A DNA stretch of 64,000 bases, taken from contig WRLF01000010.1 of NCBI GenBank assembly GCA_009777735.1, forward strand, positions 41,063 through 105,062, given 5' to 3'. The stretch is from Treponema sp. GTDB taxonomy: Bacteria > Spirochaetota > Spirochaetia > Treponematales > Breznakiellaceae. The notes under the pieces were generated by a model. It made no database searches, was not told the DNA's origin, and worked only from the letters and a program-made list of their open reading frames with translations. The position numbers and the translations under genes are program-made. Shown here in pieces: positions 43,853 to 52,350 of the stretch. The number at the start of each line of letters is the position of its first letter. Position 1 is the stretch's first letter.

Positions 43853-44058
43853 ATGCCAAGGGACACAGATTTACACTGATTTAAGATGATTACCACAGAT
43901 TAAAGAAGATAATAATTAAGAAGAATCTGTGTAAATCCATTAAATCTGTGTAATCAAGAGGGGGAATCACAGCGATAGCTTCGAGTGCACCTTCGCCGCT
44001 ATGCGGCTCGGTTGAGGATCCTGTGTTTCATGGCATCCATGCCAAGGGACACAGATTT
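43853..44058. repeat. 20-bp direct repeats flanking a palindromic CACAGATTT segment
   Basis: ATGCCAAGGGACACAGATTT occurs at 43853-43872 and 44039-44058. Just after the first copy, ACAGATTTACAC and GTGTAAATC-type sequences face each other (about 43865-43955), as in the CACAGATT-rich intergenic palindromes seen in many bacteria. The second copy runs into the remnant signal-peptide gene. Nothing else is recognised in the 43772-44027 gap. Confidence 0.6.
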
Positions 44059-44111
44059 CCACTTAATAAAGCGGCGGCGGCGAGGAGGAGGTGGATTGGT
44101 TTATTAAACAT
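44028..44111 (-). pseudogene. Truncated gene start: RBS plus signal-peptide remnant
   Basis: On the reverse strand AAGGAGAAAATTCT precedes an ATG at 44109-44111. It is followed by MFNKPIHLLLAAAALLSG, a clear signal-peptide start, and then by nine codons derived from the CACAGATTT repeat up to TGA at 44028. The coding DNA near CGCCGCCGCC resembles the signal-peptide region of the WD40-caspase gene. It reads as the 5' end of a secreted-protein gene whose body was lost. It lies 12 nt downstream of the small gene at 44124-44369. Confidence 0.5.
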
Positions 44112-44123
44112 AGAATTTTCTCC

Positions 44124-44369
44124 TTATATACCTACAGTTGCCGATATTTCCTTGCGGACAAGATCACCGATTATTTCTTCCGGTGATTTATGGGTTTCTA
44201 TTGATTTGGTTAGAAGGTAATTAACCGTTAGATTATCCATTCCAAAAAAACGGTTAGCCTTGCGCCGTACAAAAATGCCTTGCTTAGACGGATCTGTTTT
44301 TGGCGGGTTTTCCATAAAATAATCGCTCCAGTATTGAGCTTCTTCTTCAGTCATGTCTTTTTCAGTCAT
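44124..44369 (-). CDS. Small protein, possible antitoxin partner
   Basis: This is an 81-residue protein. The N-terminus is acidic (MTEKDMTEEEAQYWSDYF) and the C-terminus contains a possible short DNA-binding element, MDNLTVNYLLTKSIETHKSPEEIIGDLVRKEI. It starts 6 nt after the partner gene, and its CAGGAG ribosome binding site overlaps the end of that gene. The size, order and coupling resemble type II toxin-antitoxin pairs with the toxin first, as in BrnT/BrnA. That is an inference. Confidence 0.5.
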   Translation of the reverse strand: MTEKDMTEEEAQYWSDYFMENPPKTDPSKQGIFVRRKANRFFGMDNLTVNYLLTKSIETHKSPEEIIGDLVRKEISATVGI

Positions 44370-44375
44370 AATCAG

Positions 44376-44639
44376 TTACTCCTGTTTTGAAAGTGATTCT
44401 AAAAATGCATCTGTGCAAGGAAAAGCGTGGAATACGTTTACCCTATGGTCATTAATCAGATTATAGAGCACTTCAATCATATTGCTTTTGGTGTTAAAAC
44501 CAAGCAAACGGTATTTATTCTCGAACCCATGAATGAGTTCATCAACTTCAACCGTATTGAATGCCCAGCGAATATCGGCTTCGGTAACACCGTGCCTGAA
44601 AGCTGATTGTTTAAAGATAATCTCAAGATCATTGTTCAC
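44376..44639 (-). CDS. Small protein, possible toxin of a BrnT-like pair
   Basis: The 87-residue protein begins MNNDLEIIFKQSAFRHGVTEADIRWAFN and contains KYRLLGFNTKSNMIEVLYN and RVNVFHAFP. The K-x-R-x-L-G-F and E-V-L-Y strands followed by a short V-x-V-F-H-A strand resemble compact RelE/BrnT-type toxin folds, and I have seen similar proteins annotated as toxins, but no family can be named firmly. It starts with GTG at 44639. It lies directly upstream of, and on the same strand as, its likely partner. Confidence 0.5.
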   Translation of the reverse strand: MNNDLEIIFKQSAFRHGVTEADIRWAFNTVEVDELIHGFENKYRLLGFNTKSNMIEVLYNLINDHRVNVFHAFPCTDAFLESLSKQE

Positions 44640-44751
44640 AAGTTATTCTATCATACTACAGGCTAATAATGCCAGTCGAAAATACCGACATTCTCAATTC
44701 CTAATTCCTAATTCCTCACTCCTCACTATTCACTTTTCCCTTTTCACTCTG

Positions 44752-44822
44752 CATGTCCCAATTGCGGAAACACTTCGACATTTTGCGCGTGTAGAGCGAC
44801 GGCGACGATGAGGGTGGTTAGT
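44752..44822 (-). pseudogene. 5' fragment of a WD40-caspase paralogue
   Basis: On the reverse strand this stretch encodes LTTLIVAVALHAQNVEVFPQ followed by LGHAE. The intact WD40-caspase gene reads LTSLLAATALPAQNIEVFPQ then LGHS at the same place. DNA identity is obvious (CAATTGCGGAAA, TTTTGCGCG). Beyond it the sequence changes to short AATTCCT-type repeats, with no WD40 repeat left. It is a decayed copy of the gene's 5' end, 1 kb from the parent. Confidence 0.7.
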
Positions 44823-44875
44823 ATCTTCTCCAAAAAGTAGCGTTTCGCTATACTATATATTACAGGATGGTCAGC

Positions 44876-45445
44876 ATGAAAAAAATAACTTTTGTGTTTT
44901 TAAGTTTTTTCGTTGCGGTTCTTCTGCCCGCGCAGACATTTTCATGGGACATCACGTTTCTTAAAGGGATGGAGCGGGAATCTATTCCTATTTCCCGGAT
45001 AGTCAGAATGGAAACCGGAGAGACGTTTCTCTTTACCATTACGCCAGCTACCAATAGTTTTTGCTACGTAATTATATATGATTCGGCTCGGAAAGTATTT
45101 GTTTTGCATGATCAGCCCTTAAGGGGAGGCGAAGAGATACTTTTTGGGCCTTTGCGGTTAGACGGAACGCCGGGAACCGAAACATTGTATGTGATTATGA
45201 GTGTGGAACGGGAAGTAATGCTGGAAAATTTAATACAAGCTCACAGAAACAATCCTCATTCACAGCAGCATTCTGACAATGTGCACCGGGAAATTATCAG
45301 GTTGCAGAGTACCGCTTCAGAGTTAGGTGAGCCGGCCAGTGCTTTTATCCCAAGCGGTGGGACGACAAGAAGCACTACCCAAGAGTATACAACCAGATTT
45401 TCGGGTAGAAGCATGTATGTCAGGCCCATTGTTATTCGTCATTAA
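44876..45445 (+). CDS. Secreted DUF4384-like protein
   Basis: This 189-residue protein has a signal peptide MKKITFVFLSFFVAVLLPAQ. The mature part, with RMETGETFLFTITPATNSFCYVIIY, VLHDQPLRGGEEILFGPL and ETLYVIMSVE, has the DUF4384-type pattern of a beta-sandwich seen also at the C-terminus of the nearby papain-like protease. The C-terminal 60 residues are polar and probably disordered. The ATG at 44876 was chosen because the signal peptide begins there; AGGATGG lies upstream. The CHASE2 cyclase gene starts 2 nt after its stop, so the two are coupled. Confidence 0.7.
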   Translation: MKKITFVFLSFFVAVLLPAQTFSWDITFLKGMERESIPISRIVRMETGETFLFTITPATNSFCYVIIYDSARKVFVLHDQPLRGGEEILFGPLRLDGTPGTETLYVIMSVEREVMLENLIQAHRNNPHSQQHSDNVHREIIRLQSTASELGEPASAFIPSGGTTRSTTQEYTTRFSGRSMYVRPIVIRH

Positions 45446-45447
45446 GA

Positions 45448-47388
45448 ATGCAATTTTTTAATATTAGGAAACCGATATTTTTCGCCTTTACTCTGTTTTT
45501 TTCTCTCGTTACAACAGGCTTACTGTTTGTTAGCGGAGCTATTCGTTTTTGGGACAAGATTCTGTTTGATCAGTGTATAAACTACCGTGTGCTATCAAGT
45601 GATAAAACGAGAAATCCGCTCGTTGCCACCATCGATCTTAACGACACAAGCATAAAAGTCTTTGGGGAAGAACTGGATACCCGCCAGGCATTTGCAGACA
45701 TTCAGGAAGTGCTTGCGGATTCCAATGCCGGCGCTGTGTTTGATTTTTTGTTTTTTAGTGAAAAGCAACATGATTCCGCATTTATTCAAGCCATTGAATG
45801 GGCTGGGGATACCGTTGTTGCGATGCTGGCTGTAGATAAAGGGATAGATAACCCCAATTTGCCATACCGGGAATTAACCGAAGCAGAACGGCATCTATTG
45901 GCAAGGCATATCTGGCATATCAATGTTGTGGAAAAGGGAAAAGTGCCCGAGGCCGGAACTTTTTTATTGCCTTTTCCTGAGTTAATCGAAGTGGCGGCGG
46001 CGATAGCCCATATTAACATGGATCCTGATCCTGATGGGGTTTACCGGAGATCCCCGCTGTTGTATGCATGGGACGGGGGGTATATTCCATCTCTGGCTTT
46101 GGCAGCAGCAGTAGTGCGTTTGGGTATACCCATTGAAACTATCGAGCTAAAAGCAGGGGAATATCTGGCCCTTCCTCGGTCAGAACACGAAGTAATCCGC
46201 ATTCCGATTGATATACAGGGCCGTATGTTAATTCCATACACAGAAACCTGGGCCGCTGATACAGGGAGAATCCCCTTCCATACCGTTGTTGCAGCGAAGA
46301 GTGATGATGCTGTTTTTGACAGAATGTTTTCCGGCTTAAATGGACGAATTGCATTAATCGCAGAAATAAGTACCAGCCAAAAGGATTTTGGGCCTACCTC
46401 ATTTGAACGACTCTATCCGCTATCAGGGGTGCATGTTGAGATTTTAAGCGGCATTCTGGGCGGCTTGGAAGAACGGGCTTTTATTGGCTGGGCTTCTACT
46501 CCGTATAAAGTAATAACAATACTACTACTGTTATCTGTGGCAATCTTGTGTGCACATATCCGAAGGGATCTGCTGTTTCACCTTGGTTTTCTTTTGACAC
46601 TTTTCATTTTCTCGGCGGTCACTTTTTACCGCTGGCGTACCAACGCCCTGTCGCCATGGTATGCTGCACCTGTGGTATTGTTTTTCTTCTTGTGGGCCGG
46701 AGCATTTTTGACCCGCCTTTTTATCAGGTATCGCGAACAACTGCTTCTGCGTAATGCGCTTTCTCGATATTTTCCGCATGCATTGGGAGAACGAATTATG
46801 CGTGAAGGGAAAACAGAATTAATCCCGGCATACAAAGAATTGACCATTCTTTTTTCCGACATAGCCGGTTTTACGAAATGGAGTTCAGACAGAAAGCCCG
46901 ATGAGGTACATGCTTTTTTAAGTGATTACCTTGAAAGCATGGCAGCAATAATTTTTTCCCACGGCGGAACGGTGGATAAATTTATGGGTGATGGGATACT
47001 TGCTTTTTTTGGAGACCCGTTTGATCTGCCCAACCACTGTGAGCAATGTTTAAAATCCGCCATCGCCATGCAGGAAAAAGCGCGGGAGTTAGCCCAAAAA
47101 TGGAAACCCATTGTTGCGATTGATTTACAAGTACGGATTGGCATAAATATCGGAAAAGTTATTGTAGGCAACTTAGGCAACAAAACCCGGATAGAATACA
47201 CGGTAATCGGGGCGGCGGTTAATCTTGCCCAGCGCATGGAAAGCAATGCACCGCTTGGGGGCATACTCGTCACCGCCGAGGTGAGAGAGAAGGCGAAAGA
47301 TATGTTTACCTTTCCACAAAGGCTGGATGTTACCGTTAAGGGATATGTTAATGCGATAGAAGCATACGTGTTGAGCGCTAACAGCTAG
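45448..47388 (+). CDS. CHASE2-domain adenylate/guanylate cyclase
   Basis: This is a 646-residue class III cyclase. After an N-terminal membrane segment (about residues 12-32) comes a CHASE2 sensor domain (LVATIDLNDTSIKVFGE, GAVFDFLFFSE, HINMDPDPDGVYRRSPLLY). Three membrane segments at about 345-425 follow. The cyclase domain has ELTILFSDIAGFTKWS (metal Asp), GTVDKFMGDGILAFFGDP (second metal Asp), RIGINIGKVIVGNLG and YTVIGAAVNLAQRME. It would sense an extracytoplasmic signal and make cAMP or cGMP. It is coupled to the DUF4384-like secreted gene directly upstream, which may be part of the input. Confidence 0.93.
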   Translation: MQFFNIRKPIFFAFTLFFSLVTTGLLFVSGAIRFWDKILFDQCINYRVLSSDKTRNPLVATIDLNDTSIKVFGEELDTRQAFADIQEVLADSNAGAVFDFLFFSEKQHDSAFIQAIEWAGDTVVAMLAVDKGIDNPNLPYRELTEAERHLLARHIWHINVVEKGKVPEAGTFLLPFPELIEVAAAIAHINMDPDPDGVYRRSPLLYAWDGGYIPSLALAAAVVRLGIPIETIELKAGEYLALPRSEHEVIRIPIDIQGRMLIPYTETWAADTGRIPFHTVVAAKSDDAVFDRMFSGLNGRIALIAEISTSQKDFGPTSFERLYPLSGVHVEILSGILGGLEERAFIGWASTPYKVITILLLLSVAILCAHIRRDLLFHLGFLLTLFIFSAVTFYRWRTNALSPWYAAPVVLFFFLWAGAFLTRLFIRYREQLLLRNALSRYFPHALGERIMREGKTELIPAYKELTILFSDIAGFTKWSSDRKPDEVHAFLSDYLESMAAIIFSHGGTVDKFMGDGILAFFGDPFDLPNHCEQCLKSAIAMQEKARELAQKWKPIVAIDLQVRIGINIGKVIVGNLGNKTRIEYTVIGAAVNLAQRMESNAPLGGILVTAEVREKAKDMFTFPQRLDVTVKGYVNAIEAYVLSANS

Positions 47389-47395
47389 CAGTTAC

Positions 47396-48841
47396 TCACA
47401 AATCAAAATACTTCTTAAACTCTACCGGGTGCGGCATCTTGCCGGCTTCTTCGTCGTCGCGGCGTATTTTTTCGAGCTGGTTGCTTATGATACTTTCGCT
47501 GAACACACCGCCGTTCTTGAGAAAGCCCTTGTCTTTTTCCAATGCGTCAGCCGCCTCGCTGAGTGACTTTGGCAGCGATTTTACGCGTTTTTTTTCCTTG
47601 TCAGTAAGGGCATACATGTTTTTATCATAAGGCCCAAAGCCTTCGGTAACCGGATTGATTTTTTTCTCTATGCCGTCAATGGCTGCCATAAGCAATGCTG
47701 AATAACACAGGTAGGGGTTTGCTGTGGCGTCAGGCGGCCTGAATTCAAAGCGTTTATCTTGCGGCTGTATCGTGTAGGCCGGGATGCGGATGACGGCGCT
47801 GCGGTTTGCCGTGGCATAACAAATCGTGACCGGCGCTTCGTAACCGGGGACCAGGCGTTTATATGAGTTTGTTGAGGGGTTCGTAAATGCCGTCAGTGCA
47901 GCAGAGTGGCGCAGTATGCCGCCGATGGCATACAGGGCAGTATCGCTTAGACCGGAATAACCGTTCTTGTCGTAAAAAATCGGCTGGCCCTTGTTGAACA
48001 TATGCAGGTGAATATGCATACCGCTGCCCGCTTCGTTGTAAAAAGGCTTGGGCATAAAAGTTACGGTTTTACCATTCTGTATTGCTGTGTTCTTTACAAT
48101 GTATTTGAGTTTTTGCGTCCGGTCACCCATCTCCCGCAGAGCGGCAAATTCAACCTCAATCTCAACCTGGCCGGGACTGCCATTTTCGCAGTGATGGTAT
48201 TTTACAGGTACACCATGCTCCTCCAGCAGACATACCATCTTATTCCGCAAATTATAGCTTTTATCATAGGGCAGATCGGTATGGTAACCCTTGTTCACTA
48301 AAACCTTGTAACCCTGATTGTAACCAAGTTCGTCGTAAGCCGAGGCAAAGGCATTCCATCCGGCCTGCTCGGAATCGAGATGCACTTCGATATGATTCGG
48401 TTCGATCCGGTACTCAAGGCTGTCAATGATATAAAACTCGAATTCCGGGCCAAAGAGGCAGCAGTCTGAAAAACCTGTTTTGGACAGATAGTTTTCCGCC
48501 TTTTCCGCCACATAACGGGGATCATCCTCAAATCGTTTATGATCGTTATTATCGAGTGTATACACATCGCCCACAATGCTTATTGCGGGCATTTCACTGA
48601 CAGGGTCAATAAATGCAGATGTAATATCGGGCAAAAAAACCATATCTGATTTTTCAACTGTCAGAAACCCGTAACTTGACCCATCAAAACCCAGGCCCTT
48701 TGTCAGCAGGTCTTCGGAAAACCGTTCAGCCAGTATGCTCAGGTTATGCCACCTTCCCGCCAGATCCGTCACCTTGAAGTTAATGATTTTTATACCGTTT
48801 TTTTTTATAAAAGCCGCTAGTTGATTGAAATTCTTGAACAC
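47396..48841 (-). CDS. glnA: Glutamine synthetase type I
   Basis: This 481-residue enzyme makes glutamine from glutamate, ammonia and ATP. Motifs are KVTDLAGRWHNLSI, KGLGFDGSSYGF (beta-grasp signature), FGPEFEFYI, NGSPGQVEIEVEF, NEAGSGMHIHLHM (ATP/glutamate loop) and NRSAVIRIPAY. The region corresponding to the adenylylation site reads KNMYALTDKEK, so a tyrosine is present but the usual NLYDLPPEE context is altered. The length is normal. It is convergent with the cyclase gene, 7 nt apart. No glnK or regulator is nearby. Confidence 0.95.
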   Translation of the reverse strand: MFKNFNQLAAFIKKNGIKIINFKVTDLAGRWHNLSILAERFSEDLLTKGLGFDGSSYGFLTVEKSDMVFLPDITSAFIDPVSEMPAISIVGDVYTLDNNDHKRFEDDPRYVAEKAENYLSKTGFSDCCLFGPEFEFYIIDSLEYRIEPNHIEVHLDSEQAGWNAFASAYDELGYNQGYKVLVNKGYHTDLPYDKSYNLRNKMVCLLEEHGVPVKYHHCENGSPGQVEIEVEFAALREMGDRTQKLKYIVKNTAIQNGKTVTFMPKPFYNEAGSGMHIHLHMFNKGQPIFYDKNGYSGLSDTALYAIGGILRHSAALTAFTNPSTNSYKRLVPGYEAPVTICYATANRSAVIRIPAYTIQPQDKRFEFRPPDATANPYLCYSALLMAAIDGIEKKINPVTEGFGPYDKNMYALTDKEKKRVKSLPKSLSEAADALEKDKGFLKNGGVFSESIISNQLEKIRRDDEEAGKMPHPVEFKKYFDL

Positions 48842-48866
48842 AGTGAACCCTCTTAATTACGAGACA

Positions 48867-49340
48867 TTACCCTGTATTATTACCGTTTTCCAGCTCCAGA
48901 TCAAGCAGGCGGCGTTTAAGGGGAAGGCCGGCGCCGTAACCTACGAGTTTTCCGTTATGGCCTATTACCCGGTGACATGGCACAATTATCGAAATGGGAT
49001 TATTATGATTTGCCATACCAACGGCGCGTACAGCCTTTGGCCTGCCTATTTGTCCGGCAATGTCCTTGTAAGAACGGGTCTCGCCGTAGGGAATGGTTTG
49101 CAGTGCATTCCATACATCCATTTGAAATTCAGTGCCATGCATGACCAGCGGAAGGGTAAATTTTTTTCGTTTTCCCGCAAGGTATTCTTCGATTTGCACC
49201 GATGCTTTTTTTATCAGGGGAGTTTCTTTTTTGATACAATCAGGCGGAGCTTTCCGCCCAAAAAACAAACCGGTAATGGCGTTATTTTCTTCGGTTATCC
49301 CAATATCTATTTTGTTAATACGGTAGAAAAAAAAATTCAT
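48867..49340 (-). CDS. ogt: Methylated-DNA-protein cysteine methyltransferase
   Basis: This 157-residue protein carries the active-site motif IIVPCHRVIG, where the cysteine takes the alkyl group from O6-methylguanine. The helix-turn-helix part is TEFQMDVWNALQTIPYGETRSYKDIAGQIGRP, and YGAGLPLKRRLLDLE closes the domain. It is an Ogt-type single-domain DNA repair protein of normal length. GGAGT precedes the ATG at 49340. The NlpC/P60 gene lies 12 nt upstream on the same strand. Confidence 0.95.
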   Translation of the reverse strand: MNFFFYRINKIDIGITEENNAITGLFFGRKAPPDCIKKETPLIKKASVQIEEYLAGKRKKFTLPLVMHGTEFQMDVWNALQTIPYGETRSYKDIAGQIGRPKAVRAVGMANHNNPISIIVPCHRVIGHNGKLVGYGAGLPLKRRLLDLELENGNNTG

Positions 49341-49352
49341 GGTTTTACTCCA

Positions 49353-49910
49353 TTATGGTACGGTTGTTGCCGGAAACACCCTTCCTGCTCCGGCGTAAGC
49401 ATTGAGCCAATAACGCTCATCAAGGCTGGAATACAGCACTCCGGTAACTGCACCCTGGGAAGCAGAATGAATAAAACGCCTGTTTCCGGTGTAAATTCCT
49501 ACATGGGTAATCCTGTTCGTTCCGGTTGTTCTGAAAAATAACAAGTCACCGGGTTCGGCTTCTTCCAGAGTAATCCTCACCGTCCATGTATACAAGCCTT
49601 CTGAACTCCGGGGTACAGACACTCCCAGCGCATTAAGAAAACTCAAGTATACCAATCCTGAACAGTCAAGGCCATCCTGGGTTATACCGGCATATCGATA
49701 GGGGGTATGTTCGTATCGTGCCGCTGCGGCAAGTAGGAGGGATCGTGCTATTTCAGAAGCGGCAGCTCTTTCGTCGGGTGTTACAGGTGCGCTGGAATCA
49801 GATGGAAAAACAACATCAATCGGCACTGCATGGAGAAATCCAATGCATAAGATCAATATCGTACAAAAGAGCATAAATAAATGGAGCTTTTTTGAAATAT
49901 TTTTCTGCAT
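49353..49910 (-). CDS. Exported NlpC/P60 cell-wall hydrolase
   Basis: This 185-residue protein has a signal-anchor (LHLFMLFCTILILCIGFLHA) and an NlpC/P60 catalytic domain: GLDCSGLVYLSFLNALG (catalytic Cys), EPGDLLFFRTTG, ITHVGIYTGN (catalytic His) and FIHSASQGAV (third polar residue). It should cut peptide bonds in peptidoglycan stem peptides. The ATG at 49910 starts the membrane segment cleanly. An in-frame start 16 codons earlier adds only polar residues and was not used. The ogt gene follows on the same strand. Confidence 0.9.
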   Translation of the reverse strand: MQKNISKKLHLFMLFCTILILCIGFLHAVPIDVVFPSDSSAPVTPDERAAASEIARSLLLAAAARYEHTPYRYAGITQDGLDCSGLVYLSFLNALGVSVPRSSEGLYTWTVRITLEEAEPGDLLFFRTTGTNRITHVGIYTGNRRFIHSASQGAVTGVLYSSLDERYWLNAYAGAGRVFPATTVP

Positions 49911-49965
49911 ACTATAATTATTTGTTTGGGGATAGGTGGTTGTCAAGGTTTCCGGCAATTTCTGA

Positions 49966-51237
49966 TTATTCCCAAAATCTGACTTCAGGAATACTCAGGA
50001 CTCCCATCCGCTGGATGGCGAAATAAGTGATGGATGCGGGGACATCTACAGCGTATACCCAATATACACCCCGGTTACTCTCCAGGGCTGTGTTAAAACC
50101 TGCGGACTGCAAGCGTTTGGCTATATATGAAGCGGTTTCCTCAGTATACCATCTGCCAACTTGAATGCGATACACTTTATCGCTGTTTGGATCAGGAAGA
50201 CCGGGTATTACCCGTACACCGTGTATGTTTTGGCTGGGCTCCGGCTGGTACTGTCTCTGCTGTGCTGACGGCGAAGTTTCAGGGTGCAGGTAAATGGTGT
50301 GGATCTCTATTTGCACTGGCTGTTGTGATGCGGCAGCGGCTTGCACAGGGGGAGCAGGCTCAGGAGCGGGCGCCGGCACGACAGCGGCTTGCACAGGGGG
50401 TGCAGACTCAGGGGCAGGTGCCGGTACGACAGCGGCTTGCACAGGGGGTGCAGGCTCAGGGGCAGGCGCCGGCACGACAGCGGCTTGCACAGGGGGTGCA
50501 GACTCAGGGGCAGGCGCCGGCATGACAGCGGCTTGCACAGGGGGTGCAGGCTCAGGGACAGGCGCCGGCACGACAGCGGCTTGCACAGGGGGTGCAGGCT
50601 CAGGGGCGGGCGCCGGTACGATAGTAACAGGCAATGGATTAGGCGTTATTATTGTAACAGTCTCAGGCTGAGAGGTAACGGCAGGTGCCGGCGGTTCAGT
50701 TATGACATGAATTGTTTCAGGGACGTTAAAATTCAGGATTAACGGCGGTTCAGAGGCAGCGACTTGTGTACCATGCGGCAACTGCTGCTGTACGCGGGAG
50801 GCAACGTCAATATTATGCGTTGCCGGCAGGCTCTCTTGCTCGAACTGCAGCACTACTTGCCAGTCTGCAATGGCGCTTTCCAAATCGTTGGTATGGAAAT
50901 AGGCTAAACCCCGGTCAAAATAGGCATTGGGATTATTTGGCATAAGCCTGATTGCCTGGGTGTAGTCTTCAATTGCCTGGGTGTAATTATCAAGGTAAAA
51001 ATGGGCATTACCGCGTCTTGAAAAAGCCCGGTGATAATCCGGCATTATGCTGAGTGTAGCAGTGTATTCTTCGATAGCCGCATGGTAATGTGCGTTACCC
51101 ATGTGTTCATTGCCCAGGTTATAATGAAACATGGCGTTACCGGAGTCAGCAACATTCTGTGCAGACAGAGGGGCCAAACAATATACCATGCCTAAAAACC
51201 GGCACAGGATAAAAAACACTGACATGTTTTTTTTCAT
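49966..51237 (-). CDS. Exported TPR protein with Pro/Ala repeat region and C-terminal SPOR domain
   Basis: This is a 423-residue protein. A signal peptide ([21 protein letters not shown]) is followed by about three tetratricopeptide repeats at residues ~36-135 ([66 protein letters not shown]). A Pro/Ala/Val-rich stretch of six 16-residue repeats follows. A SPOR domain ([23 protein letters not shown] ... [10 protein letters not shown]) lies at the C-terminus and would bind denuded peptidoglycan at division sites. The start overlaps the stop of the upstream outer-membrane protein gene (TAATG). Confidence 0.85.
   Translation of the reverse strand: MKKNMSVFFILCRFLGMVYCLAPLSAQNVADSGNAMFHYNLGNEHMGNAHYHAAIEEYTATLSIMPDYHRAFSRRGNAHFYLDNYTQAIEDYTQAIRLMPNNPNAYFDRGLAYFHTNDLESAIADWQVVLQFEQESLPATHNIDVASRVQQQLPHGTQVAASEPPLILNFNVPETIHVITEPPAPAVTSQPETVTIITPNPLPVTIVPAPAPEPAPPVQAAVVPAPVPEPAPPVQAAVMPAPAPESAPPVQAAVVPAPAPEPAPPVQAAVVPAPAPESAPPVQAAVVPAPAPEPAPPVQAAAASQQPVQIEIHTIYLHPETSPSAQQRQYQPEPSQNIHGVRVIPGLPDPNSDKVYRIQVGRWYTEETASYIAKRLQSAGFNTALESNRGVYWVYAVDVPASITYFAIQRMGVLSIPEVRFWE
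50341..50628. repeat. 48-bp tandem repeat in coding sequence (six copies)
   Basis: TTGCACAGGGGG recurs at 50341, 50389, 50437, 50485, 50533 and 50581, exactly 48 bp apart. Each unit encodes 16 residues of the pattern [16 protein letters not shown] with Glu/Ser and Val/Met variants. The copies differ by only a few bases, so copy number probably varies between strains. Confidence 0.95.
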
Positions 51238-52331
51238 TATGGCCTTCCTGCTGTGTTGTCTGAACGATGTCTGTACCGGATAGCATTCAGGCCGACTGTA
51301 TATCCAATGCCAAGATGAATCATAAACCGCTGATACGGGATGGGGTTAATCTCTCTTGCTCCAACGGTAGATCTGCCAATATCCATCGAAATCCAGGGAT
51401 CAAGCATAAGTATTCCCGGACCGAACCGGATACCATATTGCAGCCCAAGCCTCCAGGAAAGCAAGGGAAGCTTAACGTCCTGCGACAAGGGAATGTTAAA
51501 ATTAATGCCCAAGTAGGGGGCAAAAATATTATTGTCTGAGGGGTAAAAAACAAACCGCGCCAAAAACGGAATACCCAGCACGAAATAACGGAAATGGTAA
51601 TCATTCCACTCTGTTACCACAACCCAATCCTGAGCCAGTTCAAGTCCTGTTCCCACTGCCAGCATATTCAAAAAATGGTATTCAGCAAAAAGAGCAAAGC
51701 CGATGTTTGCGGAGTGGACAGATATATCCTCATTGATATAAAAACGGGGCGCCCATGCAAGAGCCGCGCCAAAAAACCACGATTCGTCACGCCAGTTGTA
51801 CGGCGTATGTTCCGGCAGCGCATGTTCTGTCAGTGCTTGCTCCGGTAATGCCTGTTCCGGCAAAATTTGCTCCGGCCCCTGCCGGGTAAATTCACTGGCG
51901 GGCGGAAGCTCGCGGAATGTTAGTGTGATTAAATCGTCAATCTCGTCAGGTTCGGAATAAAAAAGATCCTGGTTAATCAGGCTTCTTCCGCTGTTTGTAT
52001 CTCTGAGTGTCAGGTTAAGGACATACACCGGTCTTCGCCTGTGGAACAATCCGTCATCTTCAATTCCGGAAACCGGCCTTCCTCCGTCACGGCTTTCATG
52101 GGCGTTGATTGCGGCGGTCATGGAAAGCCTTGCCTGCTGCTGTGTCCTTGCCGTCAAATACCCCCGATCCATAAATTCCCTCAGTATGAGTCCGGTAAAA
52201 TATGTATTATCCCCCGGAGCGCTGCCGGTTCCCGTTACCGGCGGCAGATACACAGAAGCGTCTGTTTGCATCTGGGCAGATAGTGAATATCCAGTTATGA
52301 ATAGCAATAGTATTATTGCGCATGGTTTCAT
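51237..52331 (-). CDS. Putative outer-membrane beta-barrel protein
   Basis: This 364-residue protein has a signal peptide (MKPCAIILLLFITGYSLSAQ). The N-terminal ~120 residues look like a periplasmic domain (ILREFMDRGYLTARTQQQAR). A short repeated linker follows (EQALPEQALTEHALPEH). From about residue 185 to the end, alternating hydrophobic/polar strands such as WFFGAALAWAPRFYI, IGFALFAEYHF, FRYFVLGIPFLARFVFYP and MIHLGIGYTVGL suggest an eight-stranded barrel. It is coupled to the downstream TPR/SPOR gene by a stop-start overlap, so both may act at the outer envelope. Confidence 0.7.
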   Translation of the reverse strand: MKPCAIILLLFITGYSLSAQMQTDASVYLPPVTGTGSAPGDNTYFTGLILREFMDRGYLTARTQQQARLSMTAAINAHESRDGGRPVSGIEDDGLFHRRRPVYVLNLTLRDTNSGRSLINQDLFYSEPDEIDDLITLTFRELPPASEFTRQGPEQILPEQALPEQALTEHALPEHTPYNWRDESWFFGAALAWAPRFYINEDISVHSANIGFALFAEYHFLNMLAVGTGLELAQDWVVVTEWNDYHFRYFVLGIPFLARFVFYPSDNNIFAPYLGINFNIPLSQDVKLPLLSWRLGLQYGIRFGPGILMLDPWISMDIGRSTVGAREINPIPYQRFMIHLGIGYTVGLNAIRYRHRSDNTAGRP

Positions 52332-52350
52332 TGCAAATCATGGCCCCGTA

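Noticed and set aside
50127..50742. Gly/Ala/Arg-rich plus-strand frames opposite the SPOR protein
   Set aside because: They are open only because of the 48-bp GC-rich repeat on the opposite strand.
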